Assembly: GCA_963825505.1 (NCBI GenBank)
Contig: CAWGTL010000014.1
Location: forward strand, 186,001-250,000
Direction: 5' to 3'
From: JBBQSN01 sp963825505
GTDB taxonomy: Bacteria > Actinomycetota > Actinomycetes > Actinomycetales > CAWJMD01
Length of the DNA stretch: 64,000 bases
This document shows, piece after piece, positions 48,328 to 56,430 of this stretch (positions are counted from its first letter, which is position 1; each line of letters opens with the position of its first letter). The notes under the pieces are model-generated. The model made no database searches. It was not told where the DNA came from and worked only from the letters and a program-made list of their open reading frames with translations. A program made the translations under genes and the position numbers.

Positions 48328-50043
48328 ATGTCCACCACCACCGGCCGCGCCGCACCCGGCCGTCCCACGTCCGAACGGCCGACCCGGTCACGCTCGCACG
48401 GGCAGTGGAAGGTCGACGGGCAGGAGCCGCTGAACCCCAACGAGGTGTTCAAGGCCGAGGACAACGGCCTGAACGTGCGCGAGCGGGTCGAGAACGTCTA
48501 CAGCCGTGAGGGTTTCGCGTCAATCAGCGCGGACGACCTGCACGGACGGCTGCGCTGGTGGGGGCTCTACACCCAGCGCCGCCCCGGCATCGACGGTGGC
48601 CGCACCGCCCAGCTCGAGGCGCACGAGCTCGAGGACGAGTACTTCATGCTCCGCGTGCGGATCGACGGCGGCGCGCTGACCACCGAGCAGCTGCGGGTGG
48701 TCGCCGACGTCTCGACCGAGCTCGCCCGCGACACCGCCGACATCACCGACCGGCAGAACATCCAGCTGCACTGGGTGCGGATCGAGGACGTGCCCGAGAT
48801 CTGGCGCCGGCTCGAGGCCGTCGGGCTCCAGACCACCGAGGCCTGCGGCGACGTCCCGCGGGTGATCCTCGGGTCACCGCTGGCCGGCGTCGCGGCGGAC
48901 GAGATCATCGACCCCACACCGACGATCGCCGAGATCACCGAGCGCTTCATCGGACGCCCCGACCTCGCCAACCTCCCGCGCAAGTTCAAGTCCGCCATCA
49001 CCGGGCACCCGAGCCTCGACGTCGTCCACGAGATCAACGACATCTCCCTTGTCGGCGTGGTGCACCCGGAGCACGGCGTCGGTTACGACCTCTGGGTCGG
49101 CGGCGGGCTCTCGACCAATCCGCGGCTCGCCGAGCGGCTCGGCGCGTTCGTGCGGCCGGACCAGGCGGCCGACGTGTGGCACGCCGTCGTCCAGGTGTTC
49201 CGCGACTACGGGTACCGGCGGCTGCGCAACAAGGCGCGGCTGAAGTTCCTGCTCGCGGACTGGGGCCCGGAGAAGTTCCGGCAGGTCCTGCAGGACGAGT
49301 ACCTGGGTTACGCGCTCGCGGACGGGCCCGCCCCCGCCACACCGACCGGCCCCGGCGACCACGTCGGCGTGCACGAGCAGAAGGACGGACGGCGGTACGT
49401 GGGCGCCGCGCCGACCGTCGGCCGGGTCAGCGGGTCGGTCCTGCGTGCCGTGGCCGATCTCGCCGAAGCCGCCGGCTCGCAACGCATCGCGCTCACGCCG
49501 CACCAGAAGCTGGTGGTGCTCGACGTCGACCCCGCGCACGTCGACAGCCTGGTGGCCGGCCTCGACGACGTGGGCCTCACCACCACCCCGAGCCCCTTCC
49601 GGCGCGCGACGATGGCCTGCACCGGCATCGAGTACTGCAAGCTCGCGATCGTCGAGACCAAGGCGGCCGCAGCCACCGCGATCGGCGAGCTCGAGCGCCG
49701 GCTGGCGGACGTCGCGCTGACGACACCGATCACGTTGAACGTCAACGGTTGTCCGAACTCCTGCGCGCGCATCCAGACCGCCGACATCGGGCTCAAGGGC
49801 CAGCTCATCCCCGGCCCGGACGGCGACCCGGTGCCCGGGTTCCAGGTGCACCTCGGCGGTCGGCTGGCGTCGGTCGAGGACGGCGAGGCCGGGCTCGGCC
49901 GCACCGTCCGCGGCCTCAAGGTCACCGCGGACGACCTGCCCGACTACGTGGAGCGCGTGGTGCGCCGGTGGACCGCCGACCGCGACGCGGACGAGACCTT
50001 CGCCCGGTGGGCGCACCGGGCCGACGAGGAGGCGCTGACATGA
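48328..50043 (+). CDS. Ferredoxin-dependent sulfite reductase (NirA/Sir type)
   Basis: The 571-residue protein has the ferredoxin-like half domains and the four cysteines for the siroheme-coupled [4Fe-4S] cluster: MACTGIEYCKLAIVETK and NVNGCPNSCARIQTADIGL. The first-half motif TDRQNIQLHWVRIEDVPEIWRRLEAVGL is standard. GLYTQR and TEACGDVPRV hold the Tyr and Cys that are cross-linked in mycobacterial NirA. Its neighbours cysH and cysG and the leader peptide show it acts on sulfite, giving sulfide. ATG follows a weak ribosome-binding site. Confidence 0.93.
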   Translation: MSTTTGRAAPGRPTSERPTRSRSHGQWKVDGQEPLNPNEVFKAEDNGLNVRERVENVYSREGFASISADDLHGRLRWWGLYTQRRPGIDGGRTAQLEAHELEDEYFMLRVRIDGGALTTEQLRVVADVSTELARDTADITDRQNIQLHWVRIEDVPEIWRRLEAVGLQTTEACGDVPRVILGSPLAGVAADEIIDPTPTIAEITERFIGRPDLANLPRKFKSAITGHPSLDVVHEINDISLVGVVHPEHGVGYDLWVGGGLSTNPRLAERLGAFVRPDQAADVWHAVVQVFRDYGYRRLRNKARLKFLLADWGPEKFRQVLQDEYLGYALADGPAPATPTGPGDHVGVHEQKDGRRYVGAAPTVGRVSGSVLRAVADLAEAAGSQRIALTPHQKLVVLDVDPAHVDSLVAGLDDVGLTTTPSPFRRATMACTGIEYCKLAIVETKAAAATAIGELERRLADVALTTPITLNVNGCPNSCARIQTADIGLKGQLIPGPDGDPVPGFQVHLGGRLASVEDGEAGLGRTVRGLKVTADDLPDYVERVVRRWTADRDADETFARWAHRADEEALT

Positions 50044-50759
50044 CCGGAACCGTCGCCGAGACGCGGCTGCGGCCCGTCGCCGAGCTGCGCGCGCTCGCCC
50101 AGGAGGGTGGCCGCACGCTCGAGGGCGCACCTGCCGAGAAGGTGGTCGAGTGGGCCGTCGAGCAGTTCGGACCGCGGTTGGCGGTCGCCTGCAGCATGAC
50201 CGAGGCCGTTCTGCCGCACATGGTGTCGAAGGTGCTGCCAGGCGTCGAGGTGCTCTTCATCGACACCGGGTACCACTTCCCCGAGACCATCGCGACGCGC
50301 GACGAGGTGGCCCGGCGGCTGCCGCTCACCGTCGTCGACGTCACGCCGCGGCGCACCGTGCCGGAGCAGGACGCGGAGTTCGGCGACCGGATGCACAGCT
50401 GGGACCCCGTGCAGTGCTGCGAGATGCGCAAGGTGGCACCTCTGAAGCAGGCGCTCACCCGGTACGAGGCGTGGGCCACCGGGCTGCGCCGCGAGGACGC
50501 GCCGACGCGGCGCGAGACCTCCACCGTCCACTGGGACGCCAAGAACGCCCTGGTGAAGGTGAACCCGCTGGTGGCCTGGACGCAGCAGGACCTCGAGGCG
50601 TACGTGTGGGACAACGACGTGCCGCTGAACCCGCTTCTCGCGCAGGGCTACCCGTCGATCGGGTGCGCGCCGTGCACCCGGAGCGTCGGCAACGGCGAGG
50701 ACGCGCGCTCGGGCCGCTGGGTCGGCTTCGACAAGAACGAGTGCGGGATCCACATCTGA
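50040..50759 (+). CDS. cysH: Adenylyl-sulfate (APS) reductase CysH
   Basis: The 239-residue protein reduces activated sulfate to sulfite using thioredoxin. It belongs to the iron-sulfur APS-type: the cluster cysteines are the CC of PVQCCEMRKVAPL and GCAPCTR, with the catalytic Cys in ECGIHI at the C-terminus. VACSMTEAVLPHMV and IDTGYHFPETIATRDEV are the usual nucleotide-binding segments. The ATG overlaps the sulfite reductase stop as ATGA, so expression is coupled. Confidence 0.94.
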   Translation: MTGTVAETRLRPVAELRALAQEGGRTLEGAPAEKVVEWAVEQFGPRLAVACSMTEAVLPHMVSKVLPGVEVLFIDTGYHFPETIATRDEVARRLPLTVVDVTPRRTVPEQDAEFGDRMHSWDPVQCCEMRKVAPLKQALTRYEAWATGLRREDAPTRRETSTVHWDAKNALVKVNPLVAWTQQDLEAYVWDNDVPLNPLLAQGYPSIGCAPCTRSVGNGEDARSGRWVGFDKNECGIHI

Positions 50760-51976
50760 TGAGCGCCTACCCGTTGCTGCTCGAACTCGCCGGCCGCCAG
50801 GTCGTCGTCGTGGGCGGTGGCCCGGTGGCGGCCCGCCGGGTCCGTGGCCTGGTCGGTGCCGGCGCCCGCGTCAGCGTCGTCGCGCCGTGGGTGTGCGAGG
50901 CGGTGAGCGAGCTGGTCGCCGCGGGGACGGTCGGCTGGCTGCCACGCGACTACGCCGGGGCGGGCGACCTCGACGGCAGCTGGCTGGTCCACACGGCCAC
51001 CGGCGACCCGGCGACCGACGCGGCGGTGCGCGCCGACGCCGAGGCCCTGCGGGTGCTCTGCGTCGACGCCGGGCAGGGCGCAGCAGGCACCGCGCAGGTG
51101 CCGGCCGTCGCCCGCGTCAGCACACCCGACGGCCCGGTCACCGTCGCCGTCAACGGCCACGGCGACCCGCGCCGCGCCCAGGCCGTCCGCGACGCCGTCC
51201 GCACCGGCCTGACCGACGGCTCCCTCCCGCTGCGGTCGCGCCGGCCCCGGCGCGGCACCGGCTGGGTGGCGCTCGTCGGAGGCGGTCCCGGTCCCACCGA
51301 CCTGCTCACCACCCGCGGCCGCACGCTGCTCGCCGCCGCCGACGTCGTGGTCGTCGACCGCCTCGGCGCGCGCGGCGTGCTCGACGAGCTGGAGCCCGAC
51401 GTGGTCGTCGTCGACGTCGGCAAGACCTCCGGCCACCACCCGTGGCCGCAGCACGAGATCGAGGCCGAGCTGGTGCGGCACGCCCTCGCGGGCCGAGGTG
51501 TCGTGCGGCTCAAGGGCGGCGACCCGTACGTGCTCGGCCGCGGCGGCGAGGAGCTGCAGGCGTGCGAGGCAGCCGGCGTCCCCGTCGAGGTCGTGCCGGG
51601 CGTCACCAGCGCGGTGTCGGTGCCGGCGGCCGCGGGCATCCCGGTGACCCACCGCGGTCTGGCCCGCGGGTTCTCCGTCGTCACCGGGCACGACGACCTC
51701 GGCGAGCTGCCCAGCGCGCGAGACCACACCCTGGTGCTGCTGATGGCCGTCACGAACCTGCCGGCCACCACCGCGCGGCTGGTCGACGCCGGCCGCGACC
51801 CCGGCACGCCGGTCGCGGTCGTCGAGGACGGTTACGGCACCGGCCAGCGGGTCACCGTCGGCCGGCTCGACCAGATCGCCGCTCGCGCCGCCGAGGTGGG
51901 CGTCCGCGCCCCGGCCGTCGTGGTCGTCGGCGACGTCGTCACCCTCTCCCCGCACTGGTCCCCGCTGGCCTCGTGA
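50759..51976 (+). CDS. cysG: Siroheme synthase: precorrin-2 dehydrogenase plus uroporphyrinogen-III methyltransferase
   Basis: The N-terminal 150 residues hold an NAD-binding precorrin-2 dehydrogenase-like domain (RQVVVVGGGPVAARRVRGL). The C-terminal 250 residues are a full SUMT domain: VALVGGGPGPTDLLTTRG, VDVGKTSGHH, VVRLKGGDPYVLGRGGEELQAC, VVPGVTSAVSVPAAAGIPVTHRGLA. A ferrochelatase step is supplied by the separate CbiX/SirB gene at 61952-62659. The start overlaps the cysH stop as TGATG. The stop TGA lies inside a dispersed repeat. Confidence 0.92.
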   Translation: MSAYPLLLELAGRQVVVVGGGPVAARRVRGLVGAGARVSVVAPWVCEAVSELVAAGTVGWLPRDYAGAGDLDGSWLVHTATGDPATDAAVRADAEALRVLCVDAGQGAAGTAQVPAVARVSTPDGPVTVAVNGHGDPRRAQAVRDAVRTGLTDGSLPLRSRRPRRGTGWVALVGGGPGPTDLLTTRGRTLLAAADVVVVDRLGARGVLDELEPDVVVVDVGKTSGHHPWPQHEIEAELVRHALAGRGVVRLKGGDPYVLGRGGEELQACEAAGVPVEVVPGVTSAVSVPAAAGIPVTHRGLARGFSVVTGHDDLGELPSARDHTLVLLMAVTNLPATTARLVDAGRDPGTPVAVVEDGYGTGQRVTVGRLDQIAARAAEVGVRAPAVVVVGDVVTLSPHWSPLAS

Positions 51977-52032
51977 ACGTTGCGGCCACCACGTTCACTT
52001 GGCCTGCGAGCCTCGCGAGGTAGGTGCTCGCC
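51973..52032 (+). repeat. Dispersed 60-nt palindromic repeat, copy 1
   Basis: The element begins GTGAACG, pairs with CGTTCAC at 51992-51998, and continues to 52032. It matches copy 2 (56887-56946, opposite strand) at 49 of 60 positions without gaps. It supplies the stop codon of cysG. The inverted arms suggest a terminator or REP-like element. Confidence 0.75.
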
Positions 52033-52062
52033 CCGCCAGGACGGCGGCGGCACACTGGGACC

Positions 52063-52443
52063 GTGACCGACCGCCCACCCCTGACCGCCGCCGCGTCGTC
52101 GGCCGCCGCGCTGCTGGTGCTGGTGGCGCTGCCCGCGCTGTGGGCGTCGGTCTCCTGGTTCACGGGGCGGCCCGGTCCGGGCGGTCTGCTGGCCACCCTG
52201 GTGCTGATGGACGGGCTGCTGCTGCTCGCTGCCGGCGTCCAGACCTGGTGGCGGCCGGCGTCCTGGTGGCCGTGGGCCACCGCCGGCGGGCTGCTGCTCG
52301 GCGCGCTGCAGTGGGTGGTCGAGCTGGTCGCGGGGACGCCGTCGACGTGGCTGGTCAGCGTCGTCTGCGCCGTGGTCCTGGTGTGGTTCGCGCTCGACCG
52401 GGCGCCCCGCACCGCGGGAACGGCCGACGCGGCGTCGACCTAG
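52063..52443 (+). CDS. Small membrane protein, function unknown
   Basis: The 126-residue protein has four hydrophobic helices (about residues 10-30, 41-60, 66-85 and 90-110) and short polar ends. I recognise no family. GTG at 52063 is chosen because it precedes the first helix closely; a start at 52024 would lie against the dispersed repeat. Its stop overlaps the stop of the opposite hydrolase gene. Confidence 0.55.
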   Translation: MTDRPPLTAAASSAAALLVLVALPALWASVSWFTGRPGPGGLLATLVLMDGLLLLAAGVQTWWRPASWWPWATAGGLLLGALQWVVELVAGTPSTWLVSVVCAVVLVWFALDRAPRTAGTADAAST

Positions 52444-53318
52444 AGACGCAGCCGCTCGTCCAGGTACGCCCGGGTGCGGCGCCACACCTCGCTGGCCGGG
52501 TCGAGGTGCTCGAAGTGGCCCTCGCCGGGCACCACCTCCAGCACGACGTCGTCGCCTGCCGCCCGGGCCGCCACCGCGTACTCCTCGCTGACGCGCGCGG
52601 GCACCTTGTCGTCGGCGGCACCGGTCACCATCAGCGTCGGGACGCCGAGCGGCAGCATCGCGGCAGGGGAGGTGCGGGCGAGCAGGTCGGCAGGCAGCGG
52701 CCGGTCGGCGGGCTCGCCGAGGAAGGCCGCCGCGGCGTCCCCACCGAGGTGCAGCTCGTGCGAGAGCGCGAGGTCGGCCACGCCGGCCTGGCTCACCACC
52801 ACCGCCGGCCGCAGCCGCGGCGACGCCCCCGGTGCGTCGGAGGGAAGCCGCGACCGTCCCGCGGCCCAGAGCGCGAGGTGCCCACCGGCCGAGTGCCCGA
52901 CGAGCGCCACCCGCTCGAGGTCGAGCCCAGGTCCGGCCGCCGCGTCGACCAGGGCGTCGCACCCGGCCGCGACGTCCTCGAAGGTGGTGGGGAAGCCGCC
53001 GCCGTTGCCGACCGAGCGGTAGTCGAGGTTCCACACCGCGTACCCGCCGGCCACCAGGTCGGCGGCGACGTCGACCTCGAGCGAGCGGTCGTAGTCGGAG
53101 TACCAGAACCCGCCGTGGATCAGCACGACCACCGCGGCCCCCTGCGGCTGCGCCGGCAGGTAGAGGTCGGCCACCTGGATCGCGGCGTCGCCGTACGGGT
53201 GGGGCTCGGGCACGTCGGCCTCCGGGGCGTCGGGGTCGGGCCGGGCCGCGGCGCCGCAGCCGGCCAGCAGCGCCGACGCCGCGGCACCGAGGAGCAGGTG
53301 CCGTCGGGTCGTGGTCAC
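52440..53318 (-). CDS. Exported alpha/beta hydrolase (lipoprotein-like)
   Basis: The N-terminus TTTRRHLLLGAAASALLAGCG joins a twin-arginine-like pair to a lipobox (LAGC), so the enzyme is probably lipid-anchored outside. The hydrolase fold shows VLIHGGFWYSDYDRS (HGG oxyanion motif), nucleophile elbow LVGHSAGGHLALWAA, Asp in TGAADDKVPA and His in GEGHFEHLDP. The HGG/GHSAGG combination resembles BD-FAE/kynurenine formamidase-like esterases. The substrate is unknown. Confidence 0.8.
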   Translation of the reverse strand: MTTTRRHLLLGAAASALLAGCGAAARPDPDAPEADVPEPHPYGDAAIQVADLYLPAQPQGAAVVVLIHGGFWYSDYDRSLEVDVAADLVAGGYAVWNLDYRSVGNGGGFPTTFEDVAAGCDALVDAAAGPGLDLERVALVGHSAGGHLALWAAGRSRLPSDAPGASPRLRPAVVVSQAGVADLALSHELHLGGDAAAAFLGEPADRPLPADLLARTSPAAMLPLGVPTLMVTGAADDKVPARVSEEYAVAARAAGDDVVLEVVPGEGHFEHLDPASEVWRRTRAYLDERLRL

Positions 53319-53365
53319 GCCGGTGGTTCGGAGCCCGTCACCGTGCAGACCGGTCGGGACAGAGC

Positions 53366-53857
53366 TCAGCGGTAGTTGACGAACTGCAGCGCGACGTCGA
53401 GGTCGGCCGCCTTGAGCAGCGCGATGACCGACTGCAGGTCGTCGCGGCTCTTGGCGCTGACCCGCAGCTCGTCGCCCTGGATCTGCGCCTTGACGCCCTT
53501 GGGGGCCTCGTCCCGGATCAGCTTGGAGATCTTCTTGGCGTTGTCCTGGTCCAGCCCCTCCTTGAGCGAGGAGACCTGGCGGTACTCCTTGCCGGAGGAC
53601 TGGGTGTCGCCGGTGTCGAGCACCTTGAGCGAGACGCCGCGCTTGACCAGCTTGGTCTGCAGGACGTCGAGGACCGCCATCACGCGCTCCTCGGAGTTGG
53701 CGGTGATGACGATGTTCTCGCCGCTCCACGCCACCGAGGCGCCGGTGTTCTTGAAGTCGTAGCGCTGGGCGACCTCCTTGGCGGCCTGGTTGAGCGCGTT
53801 GTCGACCTCCTGGCGGTCGATCTTGCTGACGACGTCGAACGAGGAGTCGTTGGCCAC
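53366..53857 (-). CDS. yajQ: YajQ-family nucleotide-binding protein
   Basis: The 163-residue protein has ANDSSFDVVSKIDRQEVDNALNQAAKEVAQRYDFKNT and KEYRQVSSLKEGLDQDNAKKISKLIRDE with the C-terminal VIALLKAADLDVALQFVNYR, all typical of YajQ. Some members bind c-di-GMP. The GTG at 53857 has AAGGGAG a few nucleotides upstream and matches the conserved start. The frame extends upstream into the tRNA-Tyr region without meaning. Confidence 0.9.
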   Translation of the reverse strand: MANDSSFDVVSKIDRQEVDNALNQAAKEVAQRYDFKNTGASVAWSGENIVITANSEERVMAVLDVLQTKLVKRGVSLKVLDTGDTQSSGKEYRQVSSLKEGLDQDNAKKISKLIRDEAPKGVKAQIQGDELRVSAKSRDDLQSVIALLKAADLDVALQFVNYR

Positions 53858-53934
53858 GGTGGGCTCCCTTCGGGGGCGGGTCGCGGGTCGGCGCGGACAC
53901 CTGGTGGGGTGCGCGGGCGGCCCGCCGTCCTTGC

Positions 53935-53940
53935 TATCCT
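53935..53940 (+). promoter_or_regulatory. -10 box TATCCT of tRNA-Tyr
   Basis: TATCCT ends 31 nt before the tRNA. A convincing -35 is not visible in the GC-rich sequence upstream. Confidence 0.4.
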
Positions 53941-53971
53941 TCCATCCGCCCGCCTGACGGCGTGCACGCAC

Positions 53972-54053
53972 GGCAGCTTGCCCGAGTGGCCAATGGGAGC
54001 GGACTGTAAATCCGTCGGCTTAGCCTTCGTTGGTTCGAATCCAACAGCTGCCA
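53972..54053 (+). tRNA. tRNA-Tyr(GTA)
   Basis: The acceptor stem GGCAGCT pairs with AGCTGCC. The anticodon loop ACTGTAAAT carries GTA. A long variable arm (GTCGGCTTAGCCTTC region) fits the class II tyrosine type of bacteria. The T arm is TTGG-TTCGAAT-CCAA. CCA is not encoded. Confidence 0.95.
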
Positions 54054-54061
54054 CGCACGAA

Positions 54062-54095
54062 GAGGGGCGCCCCGCGAGACCGCGGGGCGCCCCTC
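54062..54095 (+). terminator. Strong hairpin after tRNA-Tyr
   Basis: GAGGGGCGCCCCGCG pairs perfectly over 15 bp with CGCGGGGCGCCCCTC around an AGAC loop. It lies between tRNA-Tyr and the convergent DUF4352 gene and can stop transcription from both sides. Confidence 0.85.
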
Positions 54096-54130
54096 TCACG
54101 TCGTGCGGAGGTGCTGGGTGGTGCCGAGGA

Positions 54131-55162
54131 TCACTCCTCGAACATCGACACCTCGGACACCTCGAAGGTCGCGCCCTGCACGGCCTCGGCGTCGATCACG
54201 AAGTTGAACGCGTCGACCGTCACGGTCTCGCCCGGCTGGATCGGGTCGGAGAAGATGAAGTCGCTGTCGACCTCGGAGCCGCCGGACACCGCCGACAGGC
54301 TGACCTGGAAGCTGGCCGCGACGTCGCCCTTGTTGGTGAGGGTGACCGGGAGGTTGGTGTCGGGGAAGTCCGGGTCGCCGGTGACCTCGAAGGTGCCGAA
54401 CTCGACGTCCAGGCTGTCGGCGAGGATCGCGTCCTTGTCGTCGGAGAAGCCGAAGCCGCCGTCCTCGGAGATGCTGGCCTCGATCGACCCGAGCGACTCG
54501 TTGAACTCGTCGGAGGCGCTGTTGAGCGCCATCACGACGAAGATCGTGACCAGGATCGAGACGATGATCGCCACGGCGCCGAGCACCGCACCGATGATCG
54601 CCATGCCCTTGCCGCCCGCGCGGCCCTTGTTGGCCTGGACCATGCCGATGATGCCGAGCACGATCGCGACCAGGCCGAGGAACGCGAAGAACCAGCCGAC
54701 GAACGGGATCCACGAGCCGAGCAGCGCGACGATGCCGACGACGAGCGCGCCGATCGCCAGGCCCTTGCCCGGGCCCGTGGCGCCCTGCTGGGCGTAGTTG
54801 CCGTAGCCCGCCTGCGGGTAGCCGCCCTGCTGGCCGTACTGGCCCGGCTGCTGGCCGTAGCCCTGCTGCGCGCCGTAGGCGGCGGTGGCGCCGGCGGCCG
54901 CGTACTGACCCTGGTCCTGCTGCTGGCCGTACTGGCCCTGGTCGGCGGGCTGGCCGTAGGCCGGCTGCTGCTCGGTCTGGCCGTACGCCTGCTGCTGGCC
55001 GTACTGACCCTGGTCGGCCGACTGCTCCTGCTTGGTGAACATGTCGGACTGCGGCGCTGCGGGCGCGGGGTCCTGGCCGTAGGTGGGCGCCGCGTAGGAC
55101 GGCTGCTCGCCGCCGGGCTGCGCCGGGTCCTGCGGCTGCTGAGGCGTGTTCGGATCGGTCAT
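54131..55162 (-). CDS. DUF4190/DUF4352-type membrane protein with Gln/Tyr/Gly-rich N-terminus
   Basis: Residues 1-130 are low-complexity with repeated YGQQ and QGQYGQQ. Two membrane segments (about 135-170 and 190-215) resemble DUF4190 (GLAIGALVVGIVALLGSWIPFVGWFFAFLGLVAIVLGIIGM). The C-terminal 130 residues form a DUF4352-like immunoglobulin-type exported domain (FGTFEVTGDPDFPDTNLPVTLTNKGD). The ATG at 55162 follows GAGAGGGATCC. Related proteins are common in actinobacteria and of unknown function; the prion-like tail may mediate self-association. Confidence 0.75.
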   Translation of the reverse strand: MTDPNTPQQPQDPAQPGGEQPSYAAPTYGQDPAPAAPQSDMFTKQEQSADQGQYGQQQAYGQTEQQPAYGQPADQGQYGQQQDQGQYAAAGATAAYGAQQGYGQQPGQYGQQGGYPQAGYGNYAQQGATGPGKGLAIGALVVGIVALLGSWIPFVGWFFAFLGLVAIVLGIIGMVQANKGRAGGKGMAIIGAVLGAVAIIVSILVTIFVVMALNSASDEFNESLGSIEASISEDGGFGFSDDKDAILADSLDVEFGTFEVTGDPDFPDTNLPVTLTNKGDVAASFQVSLSAVSGGSEVDSDFIFSDPIQPGETVTVDAFNFVIDAEAVQGATFEVSEVSMFEE

Positions 55163-55342
55163 GTCGGATCCCTCTCGAGGTGCACGTGGTGGTCGGCCCG
55201 GGTCGTTCCCCCCTGGAGGGGCTGTCGGCCGAGACGTCGGTGCTCCCCCTGGGGCGGACGACGTGCGTCCGCCGTGACACAGAGTAGGGCCAGCGGCCCT
55301 GCGATACCGGCGGCTGTCCACCGCCGCCGGGTCTCGATCCGA

Positions 55343-55373
55343 TTTCACCGGGTCCCGCGGCGCCATGTACCCT
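55343..55373 (+). promoter_or_regulatory. Putative promoter of the tRNA-Thr/tRNA-Met unit
   Basis: TTTCAC (55343-55348) and TACCCT (55368-55373) are 19 nt apart, as at tRNA-Ala. CCGATTTCACCGGGTC around the first box differs from the tRNA-Ala copy by one base. Confidence 0.55.
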
Positions 55374-55385
55374 TGCCGTCGCACC

Positions 55386-55458
55386 GCCCCTTTAGCTCAG
55401 TCGGCAGAGCGTCTCCATGGTAAGGAGAAGGTCTACGGTTCGATTCCGTAAAGGGGCT
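55386..55458 (+). tRNA. tRNA-Thr(GGT)
   Basis: GCCCCTT pairs with AAGGGGC. The anticodon stem TCTCC/GGAGA carries loop ATGGTAA with GGT. The D arm GCTC-AGTCGGCA-GAGC and the T arm TACGG-TTCGATT-CCGTA are regular. CCA is not encoded. Confidence 0.95.
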
Positions 55459-55502
55459 CTCGGACGCCGGCGCCCGCCCGTGAGGGCGGATGTCGCGGCC
55501 GC

Positions 55503-55575
55503 GGCGGGGTAGCTCAGTCGGTAGAGCAAGCGGCTCATAATCGCTGTGTCGCGGGTTCAAGTCCCGCTCCCGCTA
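55503..55575 (+). tRNA. tRNA-Met(CAT), elongator type
   Basis: The acceptor stem GGCGGGG pairs with TCCCGCT, with G-U pairs at both ends. The anticodon loop CTCATAA carries CAT. The T arm is GCGGG-TTCAAGT-CCCGC. A paired first position (not the mismatch of initiator tRNAs) supports an elongator. It lies 44 nt after tRNA-Thr and before rpmG, a conserved order in actinobacteria. Confidence 0.92.
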
Positions 55576-55688
55576 CCGCACCCGGGCTCACGGATTTCGC
55601 GTCCGTGCAGCACGGGCCGTACCCTGGTGCGCTGGTGCGCCAGCGCGCACACGACCGTAGAGACCTACCTGCGAGAGAAGGCTGTCCC

Positions 55689-55859
55689 GTGGCCAGCAAG
55701 AGCGCCGACGTCCGCCCCAAGATCACGCTGGCCTGCGTGGACTGCAAGGAGCGCAACTACATCACCAGGAAGAACCGGCGGAACAACCCCGACCGGCTCG
55801 AGATGAAGAAGTTCTGCCCCCGCGACGGCCGTCACACGGTCCACCGCGAGACCCGCTGA
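55689..55859 (+). CDS. rpmG: 50S ribosomal protein L33
   Basis: The 56-residue protein reads ASKSADVRPKITLACVDCKERNYITRKNRRNNPDRLEM, the standard L33. It keeps the first CxxC, but the second pair is KFCPRDG, with Asp where zinc-binding L33 proteins have the fourth Cys. It is therefore a three-Cys variant or has lost zinc. The GTG start and the position after tRNA-Met match other actinobacteria. Confidence 0.93.
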   Translation: MASKSADVRPKITLACVDCKERNYITRKNRRNNPDRLEMKKFCPRDGRHTVHRETR

Positions 55860-55893
55860 CCGTATCCGCCGACCCGTCCCGGGTCCGCCACCG

Positions 55894-55922
55894 GAGCCGT
55901 CCCCGTCCGTCGGGGGCGGCTC
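55894..55922 (+). terminator. Hairpin after rpmG
   Basis: GAGCCG-T-CCCCG pairs with CGGGG-G-CGGCTC around TCCGT. It is followed by hadA after 49 nt, so rpmG and hadAB may be separate units. Confidence 0.65.
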
Positions 55923-55971
55923 TCGTGCGTCACGGGGCGTGCCGGCGGGTCGCCGCAGTAGGTTGGCGGCC

Positions 55972-56430
55972 ATGGGCGTGAACGCGAGCTTCGTCGGACG
56001 GGTCTACCCGCCCGAGGGCGTGTACGAGGTCGGCCGGGAGAAGATCCGCGAGTTCGCCGAGGCGGTCGCGGGCGAGGGAGCGGTGCACCCTGCGCACGTC
56101 GACCCGCAGGCGGCTCGCGATCTCGGCCACCCGGACGTGATCGCGCCGCCCACGTTCGCGGTGATCGTGGCCCAGCGCAGCGACGCCCGCCTGGTGCGCG
56201 ACCCCGAGGCCGGCATCGACTTCAGCCGGGTGGTGCACGGGGAGCAGAAGTTCGTCCACCACCGGCCTGTGGTCGCTGGCGACCGCCTGGTGGCCACGCT
56301 GCACGTGGACTCGGTGCGCGGGGGCAACGGTGGCCACGCGATGGTCACCACCCGCAGCGAGATCGCCACCGAGGGCGGCGAGGCCGTCTGCACCGCGACC
56401 TCGACGATCGTCGTGCGGGGTGACTCGTGA
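55972..56430 (+). CDS. hadA: HadA-like dehydratase subunit (FAS1-type MaoC)
   Basis: In mycobacteria HadA and HadB form the 3-hydroxyacyl-ACP dehydratase of fatty acid synthase II. The 152-residue protein has the N-terminal VGRVYPPEGVYEVGREKIREFAEAV, HPAHVDPQAARDLGHPDVIAPPTFAVIV and HGEQKFVHHRPVVAGDRL, the hot-dog pattern of the non-catalytic partner. The neighbour hadB overlaps by GTGA. murB usually follows; here lacI and an MFS gene intervene. Confidence 0.82.
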   Translation: MGVNASFVGRVYPPEGVYEVGREKIREFAEAVAGEGAVHPAHVDPQAARDLGHPDVIAPPTFAVIVAQRSDARLVRDPEAGIDFSRVVHGEQKFVHHRPVVAGDRLVATLHVDSVRGGNGGHAMVTTRSEIATEGGEAVCTATSTIVVRGDS

